From positions 84,390 through 148,389 of the forward strand of contig NZ_JARQWR010000012.1 in assembly GCF_030766725.1 (NCBI RefSeq): a stretch of 64,000 nt of DNA, given 5' to 3'. How positions within the stretch are numbered: position 1 is the stretch's first letter; each line of letters starts with the position of its first letter. The notes under the pieces are model-generated. The model saw nothing but the letters and a program-made list of their open reading frames with translations. It was not told where the DNA came from and searched no databases. A program made the translations under genes and the position numbers. The DNA is from Flavobacterium aerium. Lineage in GTDB: Bacteria > Bacteroidota > Bacteroidia > Flavobacteriales > Flavobacteriaceae. Of the stretch, positions 1-9,092 are shown piece after piece.

Positions 1-1025
1 TGATTTAATGCATTTTTTAATAAATTGCTAATTAGGGTAGAAGCAAGCCCTTTATTCATTTTGAAATTTAGCAAACCTATTTCAGCAATAGAAATGGTTA
101 CTTTTTTATAAGCAGATAAATCGGAAAAATCTTCAACTAAATCATGTGTCAGTGTATTGAAATTAACAACCTCTTCGTCTGTGAATTGCTGGTTTTCAAT
201 TCGGGACAACATCAATAAAGATTTGTTTAATCGAATTAACCGGCTAATTGTTTCGCTAATCTGACCAATTTCAACCATCTGTTCTTCGGTTATGGCATTA
301 TTTTCGGCAAAAAGTTCAAGCTTATTAATGGTAATGGCTAATGGAGTTTGTAATTCATGTGCTGCATTTTCTATGAATTGTTTTTGACTGGAATAAATAA
401 TTTCATTACGCTGCAACATTTTTTCAATTGCGGCTCCAAGTTCTTTAAACTCATTGACAGGAGACGGAGGTGCTTGAAAATGATGTCCAGTACCCAATTT
501 GAAATCCTGTAATTTTAAGAGTAAAAGATGAAATGATTTCCATACTCGTTTTAAAACCCAATGATTTACAGCAAGAATACTAATAACAAGCATTCCGTAT
601 AAAGCAATTAAAGCAATTAATAAATCTTCCATTAATTCATCTTCTTCGACGATTGAGGCTCGGATTTGTAAAAGATGAGGTTGCCCTTTGGCATCATTGA
701 AAACTGTTTTAAGGATGCGTACCGGTTGGTAATCATCATCATATTCCATGAAATGCATGGTGCTGATGAGTTCATCTTTATAGGAATAGTTTCCTTTAGG
801 TAAGGGAGTAATGATGTATTGGTTGGCACCGTATTCTGGAGTATCGAGGAGCTTAGGGTTTTTAAATGTTTCACGGATAATAATGATTTTAGAATTTTTC
901 AAACCATCATTAATATTATCATATACTTCATCCAATATTACGAGATAGAATAAACTAGCCCATAATGCAATTACTGCGAGTAATGCAATTACCAGATAAC
1001 GAAGAGTATAATATTGTAATTTCAT
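1..1025 (-). CDS. Sensor histidine kinase (C-terminus beyond window)
   Basis: Membrane sensor kinase of a two-component system; autophosphorylates on His and passes phosphate to the regulator encoded just upstream. An N-terminal membrane segment (about residues 9-30), an extracytoplasmic stretch of about 120 residues and a second membrane segment are visible, followed by an H-box reading AAHELQTPL with the acceptor His near residue 223. The N-box and ATP-binding motifs lie past base 1, so the gene is incomplete. The ATG at 1025-1023 overlaps the regulator's stop by one base (TAATG), which implies translational coupling. The signal sensed cannot be inferred. Confidence 0.9.
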   Translation of the reverse strand, partial: MKLQYYTLRYLVIALLAVIALWASLFYLVILDEVYDNINDGLKNSKIIIIRETFKNPKLLDTPEYGANQYIITPLPKGNYSYKDELISTMHFMEYDDDYQPVRILKTVFNDAKGQPHLLQIRASIVEEDELMEDLLIALIALYGMLVISILAVNHWVLKRVWKSFHLLLLKLQDFKLGTGHHFQAPPSPVNEFKELGAAIEKMLQRNEIIYSSQKQFIENAAHELQTPLAITINKLELFAENNAITEEQMVEIGQISETISRLIRLNKSLLMLSRIENQQFTDEEVVNFNTLTHDLVEDFSDLSAYKKVTISIAEIGLLNFKMNKGLASTLISNLLKNALN

Positions 1026-1699
1026 TATGATGTCATTTTATAACCAATTCCATATACAGCCTGTATTTCTATAATAGCATTGATGTCTTTTAGTTTTTTT
1101 CGTAAATTTTTTATTTGGGAATAAACAAAATCTAAGTTATCTGCTTGATCCGTATGATCTCCCCAAACAAATTCAGCAATAGCAGTTTTATTAATTAGTC
1201 GATTTGGATTAATGATGAAATAATACAATAAATCAAATTCTTTTCGATTGAGCAGTAATGGTTTATCATCCACAACAACCGTTCTTAATTCTGGAGAAAG
1301 AATAATATTATTCCATGTAATTACAGTGTCTCCATCATGGTTTTTTCTCCGAATAGAAGATTTAATACGAGCATGTAATTCAGCTAAATGAAAAGGTTTT
1401 GTTAAGTAGTCATCTGCGCCAAGATCAAGACCTTTTACTTTATCATCTACAGAGTCTTTGGCGGAAATAATAATGAGTGCTGCTTTCTTTTTAATTGTTT
1501 TTATTTCACGAAGTAAATCTAGACCATTTCCATCTGGAAGCATAATGTCAATCAAGATGCAATCATATTCAAAGGCTACAATTTTATCTAAACCAGTAAA
1601 GTAATTTGAAGCAGTTTCAACAATATATTTTTCTTTTTCAAGTGATTGTTGCATCACTTGTTGTAATCCAGGTTCGTCCTCAATGATTAATATTTTCAT
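1025..1699 (-). CDS. OmpR-family response regulator
   Basis: DNA-binding response regulator partnered with the overlapping kinase. The receiver domain begins MKILIIEDEP (acidic pocket), with the phosphoacceptor Asp in CILIDIMLPDGNG and the conserved Lys in LTKPF. The C-terminal half is a winged helix with the typical ending VYGIGYKM. An in-frame start 20 codons further upstream (1759) exists, but receiver domains start at the ATG at 1699, so that one is chosen. The target genes are unknown. Confidence 0.92.
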   Translation of the reverse strand: MKILIIEDEPGLQQVMQQSLEKEKYIVETASNYFTGLDKIVAFEYDCILIDIMLPDGNGLDLLREIKTIKKKAALIIISAKDSVDDKVKGLDLGADDYLTKPFHLAELHARIKSSIRRKNHDGDTVITWNNIILSPELRTVVVDDKPLLLNRKEFDLLYYFIINPNRLINKTAIAEFVWGDHTDQADNLDFVYSQIKNLRKKLKDINAIIEIQAVYGIGYKMTS

Positions 1700-1766
1700 T
1701 TTGAAGTGGCTATTAAAATTATAAATGTTGGCTAAGATCCAATACAATATTGGAAACATTTAGGAA

Positions 1767-3386
1767 TTAAAACTCTTCTGATTTTGTTTTTTTAACCCTT
1801 TTTAAATTTAATAAATTCAAAGGATTAATACTAAGACCCTCAATGTTTTTTCTGGAAAAACGAGCTACTTTATCATAGAAAAGTGGAATAATGGGTGCTT
1901 CTTTCATTACTAAGACATCCATTTTTTGATATAAAGCATAACGCTTTTCATTGTCGGTTTCTAGAAAGGCTTGTTCATACCATTGATCAAATTGTGCATT
2001 TTTAAAATGAGTATAATTTGGACCATTAGGGGTGAAGTTTTTACTATAAAACAATGATAAATAATTCTCAGCATCAGGGTAATCAGCAATCCAACTTGCT
2101 CTGAAGAAAGATACTTTCCCAGTTGCAATTGCTTGGCGCAAAGTAGAAGGAGGATTTACATCGACTTGAACATCCAATCCTATTTTTTGCCATTCCCGTT
2201 GTAAGAACTCTGCAATATCTACATACGAGCCGTTAGTACTTAATGTGATTTTGGGTTTCACTTGGTGCGTATCATTCAAATAACTTTTAATTAAAGCTTT
2301 CGCTTTTTCAGGCTCATAATCATATCCTTTCAAATTATTGAAGCTGGGTAAGCCATTTGGAATTATTCCGTTGGTGGCAGGTGTTCCCATGTTATTCCTA
2401 AGATAAGTAATTAACTTTTGTCGGTCAAAACCATAGTTCATCGCCTGACGAATACGTACATCAAGCACCGCTTTATCACTACCATCCATTCTAAATCCTA
2501 GATATTCGGTATTTAGATAGGGACCAGTAATCATATTGACGGTGTTTCTGTATTTTGGTGCCAATTCTCCTTTTTGAGTTAGTATCTCATCTTTATAAGA
2601 GGGATCTAGTCCAGATACAAAGTCTAATTTTCCTTGAATAAATTGTAAAAAACCACTTTGTTTATCCGGTAAAAAAGTAATTGCTACTGCTTCAAGATAA
2701 GGAAGTTGAATGCCTTGCTTATCTTTTTCAAAATATATTGGGTTTCTACGTAAAACCAATTTCACATTCTCTTCCCAAAGTTTGAATTGGAAAGGGCCGG
2801 TACCAATAGGGTGGGAACGAAAATCATTGTTTTTATCCTCAATAACCTCTTTTGGAACAACAGAAGCATATTTCATAGACAATAAACCTAGAAATGCAGG
2901 GAAAGGTTTCGATAATTGAATTTGAAATATAGAATCATTAATGGCCTTGAATTCAGAAACATTTTGCAATACCCAACGACCAGGTGAAGCAATTTGATCA
3001 TCCAATAAACGGTTGAAGCTATATTCAAAATCTTTAGCTATTACGGTGCGAGTACTATCTTGACCAAAAGCAATGTGTTTTTGAAAATTAATGTTTTTCT
3101 TTAAAAGAAAAGTATATGTTTTTCCATCTTCAGAAAGAGTCCAGGAAGAAGCTAGATCCGGTTGAATATGAAGACTATCATCCAATTGAACTAAACCGTT
3201 AAAAATTTGGTTACACACCCAAATATTCGATTGTGTTTTAGCAAAAACCGGATCCAATGAGGTTACATTTGCACTTTCATTATAACGAAAAACGAATTGA
3301 TCGCGGTTTTCTTCTCGTGTTTTTGAGCAGGAAAGTAAAATTGTTGTAATGCAAAACGCTGATATAAAATAAATTAATGATTTCAT
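1767..3386 (-). CDS. Peptide/solute-binding lipoprotein (OppA/DppA family)
   Basis: Family 5 extracytoplasmic solute-binding protein, normally the oligopeptide- or dipeptide-capturing subunit of an ABC importer. The N-terminus is a lipoprotein signal (hydrophobic stretch, then LLSC, lipidated Cys near residue 20). The body shows the SBP_bac_5 layout, including LDPVFAKT near the start and IRQAMNYGFDR in the middle; 539 aa is the usual length. No permease or ATPase gene is adjacent, so it either works with a transporter encoded elsewhere or has a chaperone/sensor role. It lies 68 bp upstream of the two-component regulator on the same strand and may be co-transcribed with it. Confidence 0.88.
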   Translation of the reverse strand: MKSLIYFISAFCITTILLSCSKTREENRDQFVFRYNESANVTSLDPVFAKTQSNIWVCNQIFNGLVQLDDSLHIQPDLASSWTLSEDGKTYTFLLKKNINFQKHIAFGQDSTRTVIAKDFEYSFNRLLDDQIASPGRWVLQNVSEFKAINDSIFQIQLSKPFPAFLGLLSMKYASVVPKEVIEDKNNDFRSHPIGTGPFQFKLWEENVKLVLRRNPIYFEKDKQGIQLPYLEAVAITFLPDKQSGFLQFIQGKLDFVSGLDPSYKDEILTQKGELAPKYRNTVNMITGPYLNTEYLGFRMDGSDKAVLDVRIRQAMNYGFDRQKLITYLRNNMGTPATNGIIPNGLPSFNNLKGYDYEPEKAKALIKSYLNDTHQVKPKITLSTNGSYVDIAEFLQREWQKIGLDVQVDVNPPSTLRQAIATGKVSFFRASWIADYPDAENYLSLFYSKNFTPNGPNYTHFKNAQFDQWYEQAFLETDNEKRYALYQKMDVLVMKEAPIIPLFYDKVARFSRKNIEGLSINPLNLLNLKRVKKTKSEEF

Positions 3387-3404
3387 TTAACCAATTTTTG
3401 TGTG

Positions 3405-3412
3405 TAAATTTG
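3405..3412 (+). promoter_or_regulatory. Candidate -7 box (TAAATTTG) for mtaB
   Basis: TAAATTTG matches the Bacteroidetes TAnnTTTG box and lies about 95 bp upstream of the mtaB start. A TTTC about 20 bp upstream is a poor match to the -33 TTTG. Supported by motif only. Confidence 0.4.
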
Positions 3413-3508
3413 CACTCTCATTTGAGTAATGTAAATATAGATAAATTTAATGGCTATATTGAATAGTAAAACCGCAGGAATACAACGGGACTAGACTCGA
3501 AGAAATGA

Positions 3509-4846
3509 ATGGATTTTATGGAAAATAAAAAAAGAGTTGCCTTTTATACTTTAGGATGTAAACTGAATTTTTCAGAAACATCAACGATTGCACGTAATTT
3601 CAAAGACGAAGGTTTCGACCATGTAGAATTTGAAGACGTAGCCGATATTTATGTAATCAATACCTGTTCCGTAACGGAGAATGCCGATAAACAATTTAAG
3701 CAGGTTGTAAAGAAAGCCTTAAAGAATAACGATAAAGCCTTTGTAGCTGCTGTAGGCTGCTATGCCCAGTTGAAACCAGAAGAATTAGCTTCGGTAGATG
3801 GAGTAGATTTAGTATTGGGAGCCACAGAGAAATTCAAGATTACCGATTATATCAATGATTTATCGAAGAACGATTTTGGAGAAGTGCACTCTTGTGAAAT
3901 TTCAGAAGCCGATTTCTATGTAGGAAGTTATTCTATTGGCGATCGTACCCGTGCATTCCTAAAAGTACAGGATGGATGTGATTACAAATGTACTTATTGT
4001 ACAATTCCACTAGCAAGGGGAATTTCACGTAGTGATACGATGGATAATGTATTGAAAAATGCAAAAGAAATATCAGAGCAAAACATTAAAGAAATTGTAT
4101 TAACTGGTGTTAATATAGGAGATTATGGTAAGGGAGAATTTGGAAACAAAAAGCACGAACATACCTTCTATGAACTAGTAACAGCTTTGGATAAAGTAGA
4201 AGGAATTGAACGTCTACGTATTTCATCGATTGAACCCAATCTACTGAAAAATGAAACGATAGAGTTTGTCTCAAAAAGCCGAACTTTTGTACCACATTTC
4301 CATATTCCATTGCAATCAGGAAGCAATGCTATTTTACGATTAATGAAACGTCGATACATGCGTGAATTGTACATAGAACGTGTGGCAAAGATTAGAGAAG
4401 TAATGCCCGATGCCTGTATTGGAGTTGATGTTATTGTTGGTTTTCCAGGAGAGACTGAAGAACACTTTTTAGAAACATACCATTTCTTAAACGATTTAGA
4501 TATTTCCTATTTACATGTCTTTACTTATTCAGAACGTGACAATACGGAAGCGGCTGTAATGGGTGGAGGAGTACCGTTGAATGTACGTAGTAAACGCAGT
4601 AAAATGTTACGTGGATTATCCGTGAAAAAACGTCGTGCATTTTATGAAAGCCAAATAGGGAAAAATAAAACAGTCCTTTTTGAAAGTGAAAACAAAGAAG
4701 GATACATTCATGGGTTCACAGAGAACTATGTGAAAGTAAAAACACCATGGAATCCAGAATTAGTGAATACACTTCACGATATACACTTAACAAAAATTGA
4801 TGAAGATGGTACAGTCCGAATGGAATTTAATGTTGTAACAGCCTAA
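3509..4846 (+). CDS. mtaB: tRNA N6-threonylcarbamoyladenosine C2-methylthiotransferase
   Basis: Radical-SAM enzyme that converts t6A37 to ms2t6A37 in ANN-decoding tRNAs. An N-terminal MTTase domain starts with FYTLGCKLNFSE and carries the conserved Cys of GCK, INTCSV and VGCYAQ. The radical-SAM motif is CDYKCTYC (CxxxCxxC), and a C-terminal TRAM-like segment follows. The length of 445 aa is typical. The start could be at 3509 or at the second ATG (3518); both leave the domain intact. A strong terminator follows directly, so it is probably a single-gene unit. Confidence 0.93.
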   Translation: MDFMENKKRVAFYTLGCKLNFSETSTIARNFKDEGFDHVEFEDVADIYVINTCSVTENADKQFKQVVKKALKNNDKAFVAAVGCYAQLKPEELASVDGVDLVLGATEKFKITDYINDLSKNDFGEVHSCEISEADFYVGSYSIGDRTRAFLKVQDGCDYKCTYCTIPLARGISRSDTMDNVLKNAKEISEQNIKEIVLTGVNIGDYGKGEFGNKKHEHTFYELVTALDKVEGIERLRISSIEPNLLKNETIEFVSKSRTFVPHFHIPLQSGSNAILRLMKRRYMRELYIERVAKIREVMPDACIGVDVIVGFPGETEEHFLETYHFLNDLDISYLHVFTYSERDNTEAAVMGGGVPLNVRSKRSKMLRGLSVKKRRAFYESQIGKNKTVLFESENKEGYIHGFTENYVKVKTPWNPELVNTLHDIHLTKIDEDGTVRMEFNVVTA

Positions 4847-4865
4847 TCAGTTACCTATAATATAA

Positions 4866-4895
4866 AAACGCCCTGATCGATAGATTAGGGCGTTT
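4866..4895 (+). terminator. Intrinsic terminator after mtaB
   Basis: Inverted repeat AAACGCCCT/AGGGCGTTT with a 12-base loop, followed by a T run. It lies between convergent genes and may serve both directions. Confidence 0.85.
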
Positions 4896-4917
4896 TTTAT
4901 ATACAATAGATTCCGAA

Positions 4918-5634
4918 TTAAGGATTCGTAGACCAAATGCCACTATCTTTAATAAACACTCTACGGTTTAGTTTTAATTGTGCGATAATAAGTTCGGCAA
5001 CATCTTCTGCTTGCATTACTTTATCCGGATTACCATCCGTCAATTTCAAATCCTTAGCCATATCCGTAGCTACAGTGCTTGGTGTTAAAGCAGTCACACG
5101 AATGTTATGCTTGCGAACTTCCTGCATTAAAGACTCTGTTAAACCTAATACAGCAAATTTACTAGCACTATAAGCACTGGTTAAAGCATTTCCTTTTAAT
5201 CCTGCTGTAGAAGAAATATTGATGATATCACCTGTTTCTCTAGCAATCATATTTGGTAAAACGGCACGAGTAGCATAATATACACCCATAACATTTACTT
5301 GAATAATACGTTCCCAGTCCTTCGGCTCTAATTCAAGAAATTTACCAAAAGAAGCAATTCCCGCACTATTAATTAAGATATCAATAGTTTTGAATTCAGT
5401 TTCTACTTTTGCAACAGCTGCGTTCACAGAGTCGATATCAGAGATGTCCGCTGTAACAACTAATGTTTTTACATTGAAAGCTTTAATCTCTTGCGCTAAT
5501 TTCTCTAAATCTGCGGTGGTGCGGGCTAATAATGCCACGTTTACACCTTCTTGGGCTAATGCAATTGCAACAGCCTTACCGATACCTTTTCCAGCACCAG
5601 TAATAAGGGCATTTTTCCCTTGTAATGATTCCAT
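4918..5634 (-). CDS. Short-chain dehydrogenase/reductase (3-ketoacyl-ACP reductase-like)
   Basis: Classical NAD(P)-dependent SDR. The cofactor motif GAGKGIGKAVA lies at residues 13-23, NSAG near 88, and the catalytic Ser plus YSASK near residues 143 and 156-160. The 238-aa length and VATDMAK region suit the FabG-like group, but the substrate cannot be told from sequence. It stands alone beside a small acetyltransferase-like gene, not in a fatty-acid operon, so a housekeeping FabG role is not implied. Confidence 0.88.
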   Translation of the reverse strand: MESLQGKNALITGAGKGIGKAVAIALAQEGVNVALLARTTADLEKLAQEIKAFNVKTLVVTADISDIDSVNAAVAKVETEFKTIDILINSAGIASFGKFLELEPKDWERIIQVNVMGVYYATRAVLPNMIARETGDIINISSTAGLKGNALTSAYSASKFAVLGLTESLMQEVRKHNIRVTALTPSTVATDMAKDLKLTDGNPDKVMQAEDVAELIIAQLKLNRRVFIKDSGIWSTNP

Positions 5635-5688
5635 AAATGTGTTTTTAATAAAATTTAATCTGCTTAAAACATAAAAGCAAAACGGTTA

Positions 5689-5973
5689 TTAGATTCGAAT
5701 ACCAGGAGGTAATAAATCTCTATATACTGGGTTTTTTCTGAAAAACTGTGCAATTTTCGGGTGAATAGGAACTACCTTTAATTTGCGCTCTTCAGCGATA
5801 ATCATAATGTTTTTTAGAAACTCATTGATTATTTCATCATTTTCAAAATGATCAGGAAGATTAATTCGGGTTAAAAATATTTTTCTTTCCTGAAAAGAAT
5901 ATTCAATGGTGATTAGTTGGCCTTCAACTAAAATTTCAAATTGTCTTGAGAATTCATTGTCTTTAATTTCCAT
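5689..5973 (-). CDS. Small GNAT-like N-acetyltransferase (YjdJ type)
   Basis: A 94-aa protein with the layout of the GCN5-related N-acetyltransferase-like family (YjdJ/COG2388 type). It has a short beta-rich N-terminus, then LLKNIMIIAEERKLKVVPI and a C-terminal FFRKNP.YRDLLP, matching that family's ending. These are truncated GNAT folds whose substrate is generally unknown. It lies 54 bp upstream of the SDR gene on the same strand and may share its transcript. Confidence 0.7.
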   Translation of the reverse strand: MEIKDNEFSRQFEILVEGQLITIEYSFQERKIFLTRINLPDHFENDEIINEFLKNIMIIAEERKLKVVPIHPKIAQFFRKNPVYRDLLPPGIRI

Positions 5974-6472
5974 AATTGTGAATAGTCTGTTGTGGTATTA
6001 TCAGTTGGGTATTTGGAAATACTACTAATCGCTGCTAAAGTCGAGTTACCTTAGAAACAGATATTTTCAAAGGAAAGATCAATGCTTGTGGTAATAACGA
6101 TAGCATTGTAATAAAAAGACTCTTTTTCTGAAAATGCTGAATTTTTTTTGGAAACGACTATAACACCATTTAGAATATGTTCCAAGGTTTGGTTATAGGG
6201 TGTAATTTAATTACAAAGGTATTGAATTGAGTGTCAATATCAAACGGTTTTAGGGTATATCTTATGAAGTAAAGGGAATTTTATGATACTTGTTCAATAT
6301 AATATGAGATTTTATAGGGTAGAGCAATGGAGAAATCAATTTTGGAAATTATAATTTATCGTTAATTTAAAATCAGCAAAGAATGAAACTTGGATAATAA
6401 TTCTAATTTTATACAGAAAATCATAAATAATGATTTTGAAATTTTTTTTCAGCCGCTTTAATAAAGAAATAG
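5974..6472. other. Intergenic region, 499 bp
   Basis: Divergent AT-rich spacer between the acetyltransferase-like gene and the hydrolase gene. No convincing open frame, RNA gene or palindrome was found. It presumably carries both promoters. Confidence 0.6.
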
Positions 6473-7138
6473 ATGAGTAAAATACCGGTTTACTTTATGC
6501 CAGGATTAGCCGCTAGTCCTTTGATATTTGAAAGAATACAACTGCCCGAAGACACTTTCGAGATATTTTTATTAGAATGGGCCGTTCCTTTGGACCATGA
6601 AACACTCCCAGAATATGCTGCTCGCATGGTCAAAAATATAAAACACGAAAACCCTGTATTGGTTGGTGTTTCTTTTGGTGGAATACTAGTGCAGGAGATT
6701 GCTAAAATAATTTTGGTAAGGAAATTGATAATTATATCCAGTGTTAAAACCAATTTGGAGTTTCCACGCCGAATGAAAATTGCAAAAACAACCAAGGCCT
6801 ATAAGTTAGTTCCAACAGGATTGATGCAAGATATTGAAAAGTTAGGGAAATATGCTTTTGGAGATAATAAGATTACACAACGGTTAAAATTATATGAATT
6901 GTACCTTTCTGTACGCAATAAAAAATATTTGGATTGGGCGATAGAACAAGTAATTTTGTGGGATCGAACAGTTGCAGATGAAAGAGTGATTCACATTCAT
7001 GGAGACCTTGACGATGTGTTCCCAATAAAGTACATAAAGAGCTGTGTAACAGTAAAAGGAGGAACACATGTTATGATTTTGAATAAGTATAAGTGGATAA
7101 ATAAAAATTTGCCACAAATTATTTTAGAAGAACAGTAA
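6473..7138 (+). CDS. Alpha/beta hydrolase fold protein
   Basis: Single-domain alpha/beta hydrolase of 221 aa. The nucleophile elbow is VGVSFGG (GxSxG) near residues 63-69, the acid is probably the Asp of HGDLDDVFP, and the His is that of KGGTHVMI near the C-terminus. The N-terminal PVYFMPGLAASP is the oxyanion-hole strand. No signal peptide, so cytoplasmic. The substrate is unknown. It is followed 52 bp downstream by a lytic transglycosylase on the same strand. Confidence 0.85.
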   Translation: MSKIPVYFMPGLAASPLIFERIQLPEDTFEIFLLEWAVPLDHETLPEYAARMVKNIKHENPVLVGVSFGGILVQEIAKIILVRKLIIISSVKTNLEFPRRMKIAKTTKAYKLVPTGLMQDIEKLGKYAFGDNKITQRLKLYELYLSVRNKKYLDWAIEQVILWDRTVADERVIHIHGDLDDVFPIKYIKSCVTVKGGTHVMILNKYKWINKNLPQIILEEQ

Positions 7139-7190
7139 TTGTTTTTTGATTTTTTGTAGCTTTAAAAAAGAAAAATTAAGAGTATAACGT

Positions 7191-8081
7191 ATGAATTGGA
7201 TTAAGAAAACAGGAGTAGTATTGTCCGTAGTGGTTGTGAGTGGAGTTTTAATTCATGCGACATCTAGTGGTAATCTGAATGAAAATAAAGGTACAACAAT
7301 GAATTATTTCCCAAAGTCAGTTGATTTTGCAGGAGAGAAAGCACCTTTGGAAATTTCAGATGTGAAAGAACGATTTGATAGAGAACTATTGGTAAATGCA
7401 AATTGGCATTCCAATACAATTCTAACGTTAAAAAGAGCAAACAGAGCTTTTCCTGTTATTGAACCTATTTTGAAAAGATACGGTGTGCCAGATGATTTCA
7501 AATATTTGGCAGTGATTGAAAGCGGACTTGTAAATGTGGTTTCTTCTGCAGGTGCAAAAGGAGTATGGCAATTTATGCCCGATACTGCCAAAGAAAAAGG
7601 AATGGAAGTAAATGATGAGGTTGACGAACGTTACCACTTGGAGAAATCTACAGAAGCGGCTTGTAAATATTTATTGGCAGCCAAAAATAAATTTGGATCA
7701 TGGACTCTCGCAGCAGCATCATACAATGGTGGTATGGGTGGCGTAAACAAACAAATTGATATTCAGAAAGTAGATAATTACTACGATTTGTTATTGACAG
7801 AAGAAACATCACGTTATGTATTCAGAATTTTAGCTGTAAAAGAAATCATGAAAAACCCAACAGTTTATGGGTATAATTTGACGCCAGACGAATTGTATGA
7901 AAATTTACCGGTTAAGAAAGTAGAAGTTGATTCAACAGTAACCGATTGGGCAAGTTTTGCAAAAGATCAAGGGATTAATTATAAAATATTAAAAATCCAT
8001 AACCCTTGGTTGCGTGATAAAAAACTAACAAATCCATTGAAGAAGAAATATATCTTAGATATCCCATTGAAAGGATACTAG
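7191..8081 (+). CDS. Membrane/periplasmic lytic transglycosylase (SLT domain)
   Basis: Cleaves the MurNAc-GlcNAc bond of peptidoglycan with 1,6-anhydro product formation. There is an N-terminal hydrophobic segment (residues 7-25) and an SLT domain at about residues 95-215. Visible motifs are AVIESGL (catalytic Glu of the ES motif), SAGAKGVWQFMPDTAKEKG and AAASYNGG. The C-terminal part resembles a short wall-binding extension without a clear LysM repeat. Length and order fit MltD/Slt-like transglycosylases of Bacteroidetes. A terminator follows. Confidence 0.92.
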   Translation: MNWIKKTGVVLSVVVVSGVLIHATSSGNLNENKGTTMNYFPKSVDFAGEKAPLEISDVKERFDRELLVNANWHSNTILTLKRANRAFPVIEPILKRYGVPDDFKYLAVIESGLVNVVSSAGAKGVWQFMPDTAKEKGMEVNDEVDERYHLEKSTEAACKYLLAAKNKFGSWTLAAASYNGGMGGVNKQIDIQKVDNYYDLLLTEETSRYVFRILAVKEIMKNPTVYGYNLTPDELYENLPVKKVEVDSTVTDWASFAKDQGINYKILKIHNPWLRDKKLTNPLKKKYILDIPLKGY

Positions 8082-8100
8082 AAGTATGAAGTGAATAAAC

Positions 8101-8136
8101 AAAAAAGGCTGTCTAAATTTTAGACAGCCTTTTTTA
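8101..8136 (+). terminator. Intrinsic terminator between convergent genes
   Basis: AAAAAAGGCTGTCTAAA/TTTAGACAGCCTTTTTT is a near-perfect hairpin flanked by A and T runs, so it can stop transcription from both sides. Confidence 0.9.
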
Positions 8137-8155
8137 CTATAGAATAGAAAACAAC

Positions 8156-8671
8156 TTAGATTTTTTTCATCTGTTGTTTCATTTGTTGAATCTGTTCTTT
8201 CAACATATTTTGTTTGTCCAGCTTCTTCGCTTCATTTAAGAGCGTTGTAGCCTCCATCTTTCTTCTTCGGGTCATTGCTATACCCGCAAGGTTTAATTTT
8301 GCTAAGGCTAAGTCCTGATCCATATTTAAGCCTAATTCAATTGCTTTCTTGAAATATTTTTCAGCTTGCGTTAAATTAGTTTGAGAAATCATTAAACCGT
8401 GTAGGTAATTAAAATAACCTTGTTGTTTACGTACTAAAGCAGTTTCAGGATTTTTGATGAAACTTAACCATTTTTGAGCGCCAGGAAAGTCCTGTTTTCT
8501 TAATTTTAAGAACGCAAGTAGTATAAATTCGTTTTTAAAGTAAAGAAAAATGAATACTGTAGAAAAAAGTAATAAGAAAATTCCATTTCCAATATTTCCT
8601 TCTGTGAATTGCCAAATACCTGTAATGATAATCAATCCCGCTAAAATGAGCTTAATATTTCTATGATACAT
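8156..8671 (-). CDS. Two-membrane-segment protein with TPR-like C-terminus
   Basis: Hypothetical protein of 171 aa. Two hydrophobic helices occupy roughly residues 6-25 and 29-50 (DUF2892-like hairpin), followed by a cytoplasmic helical part with one to two TPR-like repeats (AEKYFKKAIELGL and ALAKLNLAGIAMTR). The C-terminus is Lys/Gln/Met-rich. Its function is unknown. It is divergent from rpmH. Confidence 0.7.
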   Translation of the reverse strand: MYHRNIKLILAGLIIITGIWQFTEGNIGNGIFLLLFSTVFIFLYFKNEFILLAFLKLRKQDFPGAQKWLSFIKNPETALVRKQQGYFNYLHGLMISQTNLTQAEKYFKKAIELGLNMDQDLALAKLNLAGIAMTRRRKMEATTLLNEAKKLDKQNMLKEQIQQMKQQMKKI

Positions 8672-8735
8672 AGTTAGTTTTTTATATGAATTTGCAAAGA
8701 TAATAAAATCAAATAAAAATATTTTTATAAAACCG

Positions 8736-8766
8736 TTTGTAAGAGAAAAAAGTCTTTGTATATTTG
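8736..8766 (+). promoter_or_regulatory. Promoter of rpmH (TTTG-N19-TATATTTG)
   Basis: A near-ideal Bacteroidetes sigma-ABfr promoter: TTTG at 8736-8739, 19 bp, then TATATTTG at 8759-8766, about 70 bp upstream of the rpmH ATG. Confidence 0.8.
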
Positions 8767-8834
8767 CACCGCACTTTTAGAAACCTATATGATGTGCAAA
8801 ATTAATTCAGTTACAGCGATAAAAGATAAATAAA

Positions 8835-8993
8835 ATGAAAAGAACGTTTCAACCATCAAAGAGAAAAAGAAGAAATAAGCACGGTTTCATGGACAGAATG
8901 GCTTCAGCTAATGGCAGAAAAGTGCTTGCTCGTAGAAGAGCTAAAGGAAGACACAAATTGACTGTATCTTGTGAACCAAGACATAAAAAATAA
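8835..8993 (+). CDS. rpmH: 50S ribosomal protein L34
   Basis: A 52-residue, strongly basic protein starting MKRTFQPSKRKRRNKHGF and containing ANGRKVLARRRAKGR, the unmistakable L34 signature. It belongs to the large ribosomal subunit. It has its own strong promoter and is followed by a terminator, so it is monocistronic. The C-terminal extension after KLTVS is common in Bacteroidetes L34. Confidence 0.97.
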   Translation: MKRTFQPSKRKRRNKHGFMDRMASANGRKVLARRRAKGRHKLTVSCEPRHKK

Positions 8994-9010
8994 TGTTTTT
9001 TATTAAGCAT

Positions 9011-9049
9011 AAAAAGAGGTGTTACTTATTTTAGTAACGCCTTTTTTTA
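9011..9049 (+). terminator. Intrinsic terminator after rpmH
   Basis: Imperfect stem pairing AAAAAGAGGTGTTACT with AGTAACGCCTTTTTTT, followed by a T run. Confidence 0.85.
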
Positions 9050-9092
9050 TATCTTTTTTAGAATAATATAATTTAACTACAATACTACAACA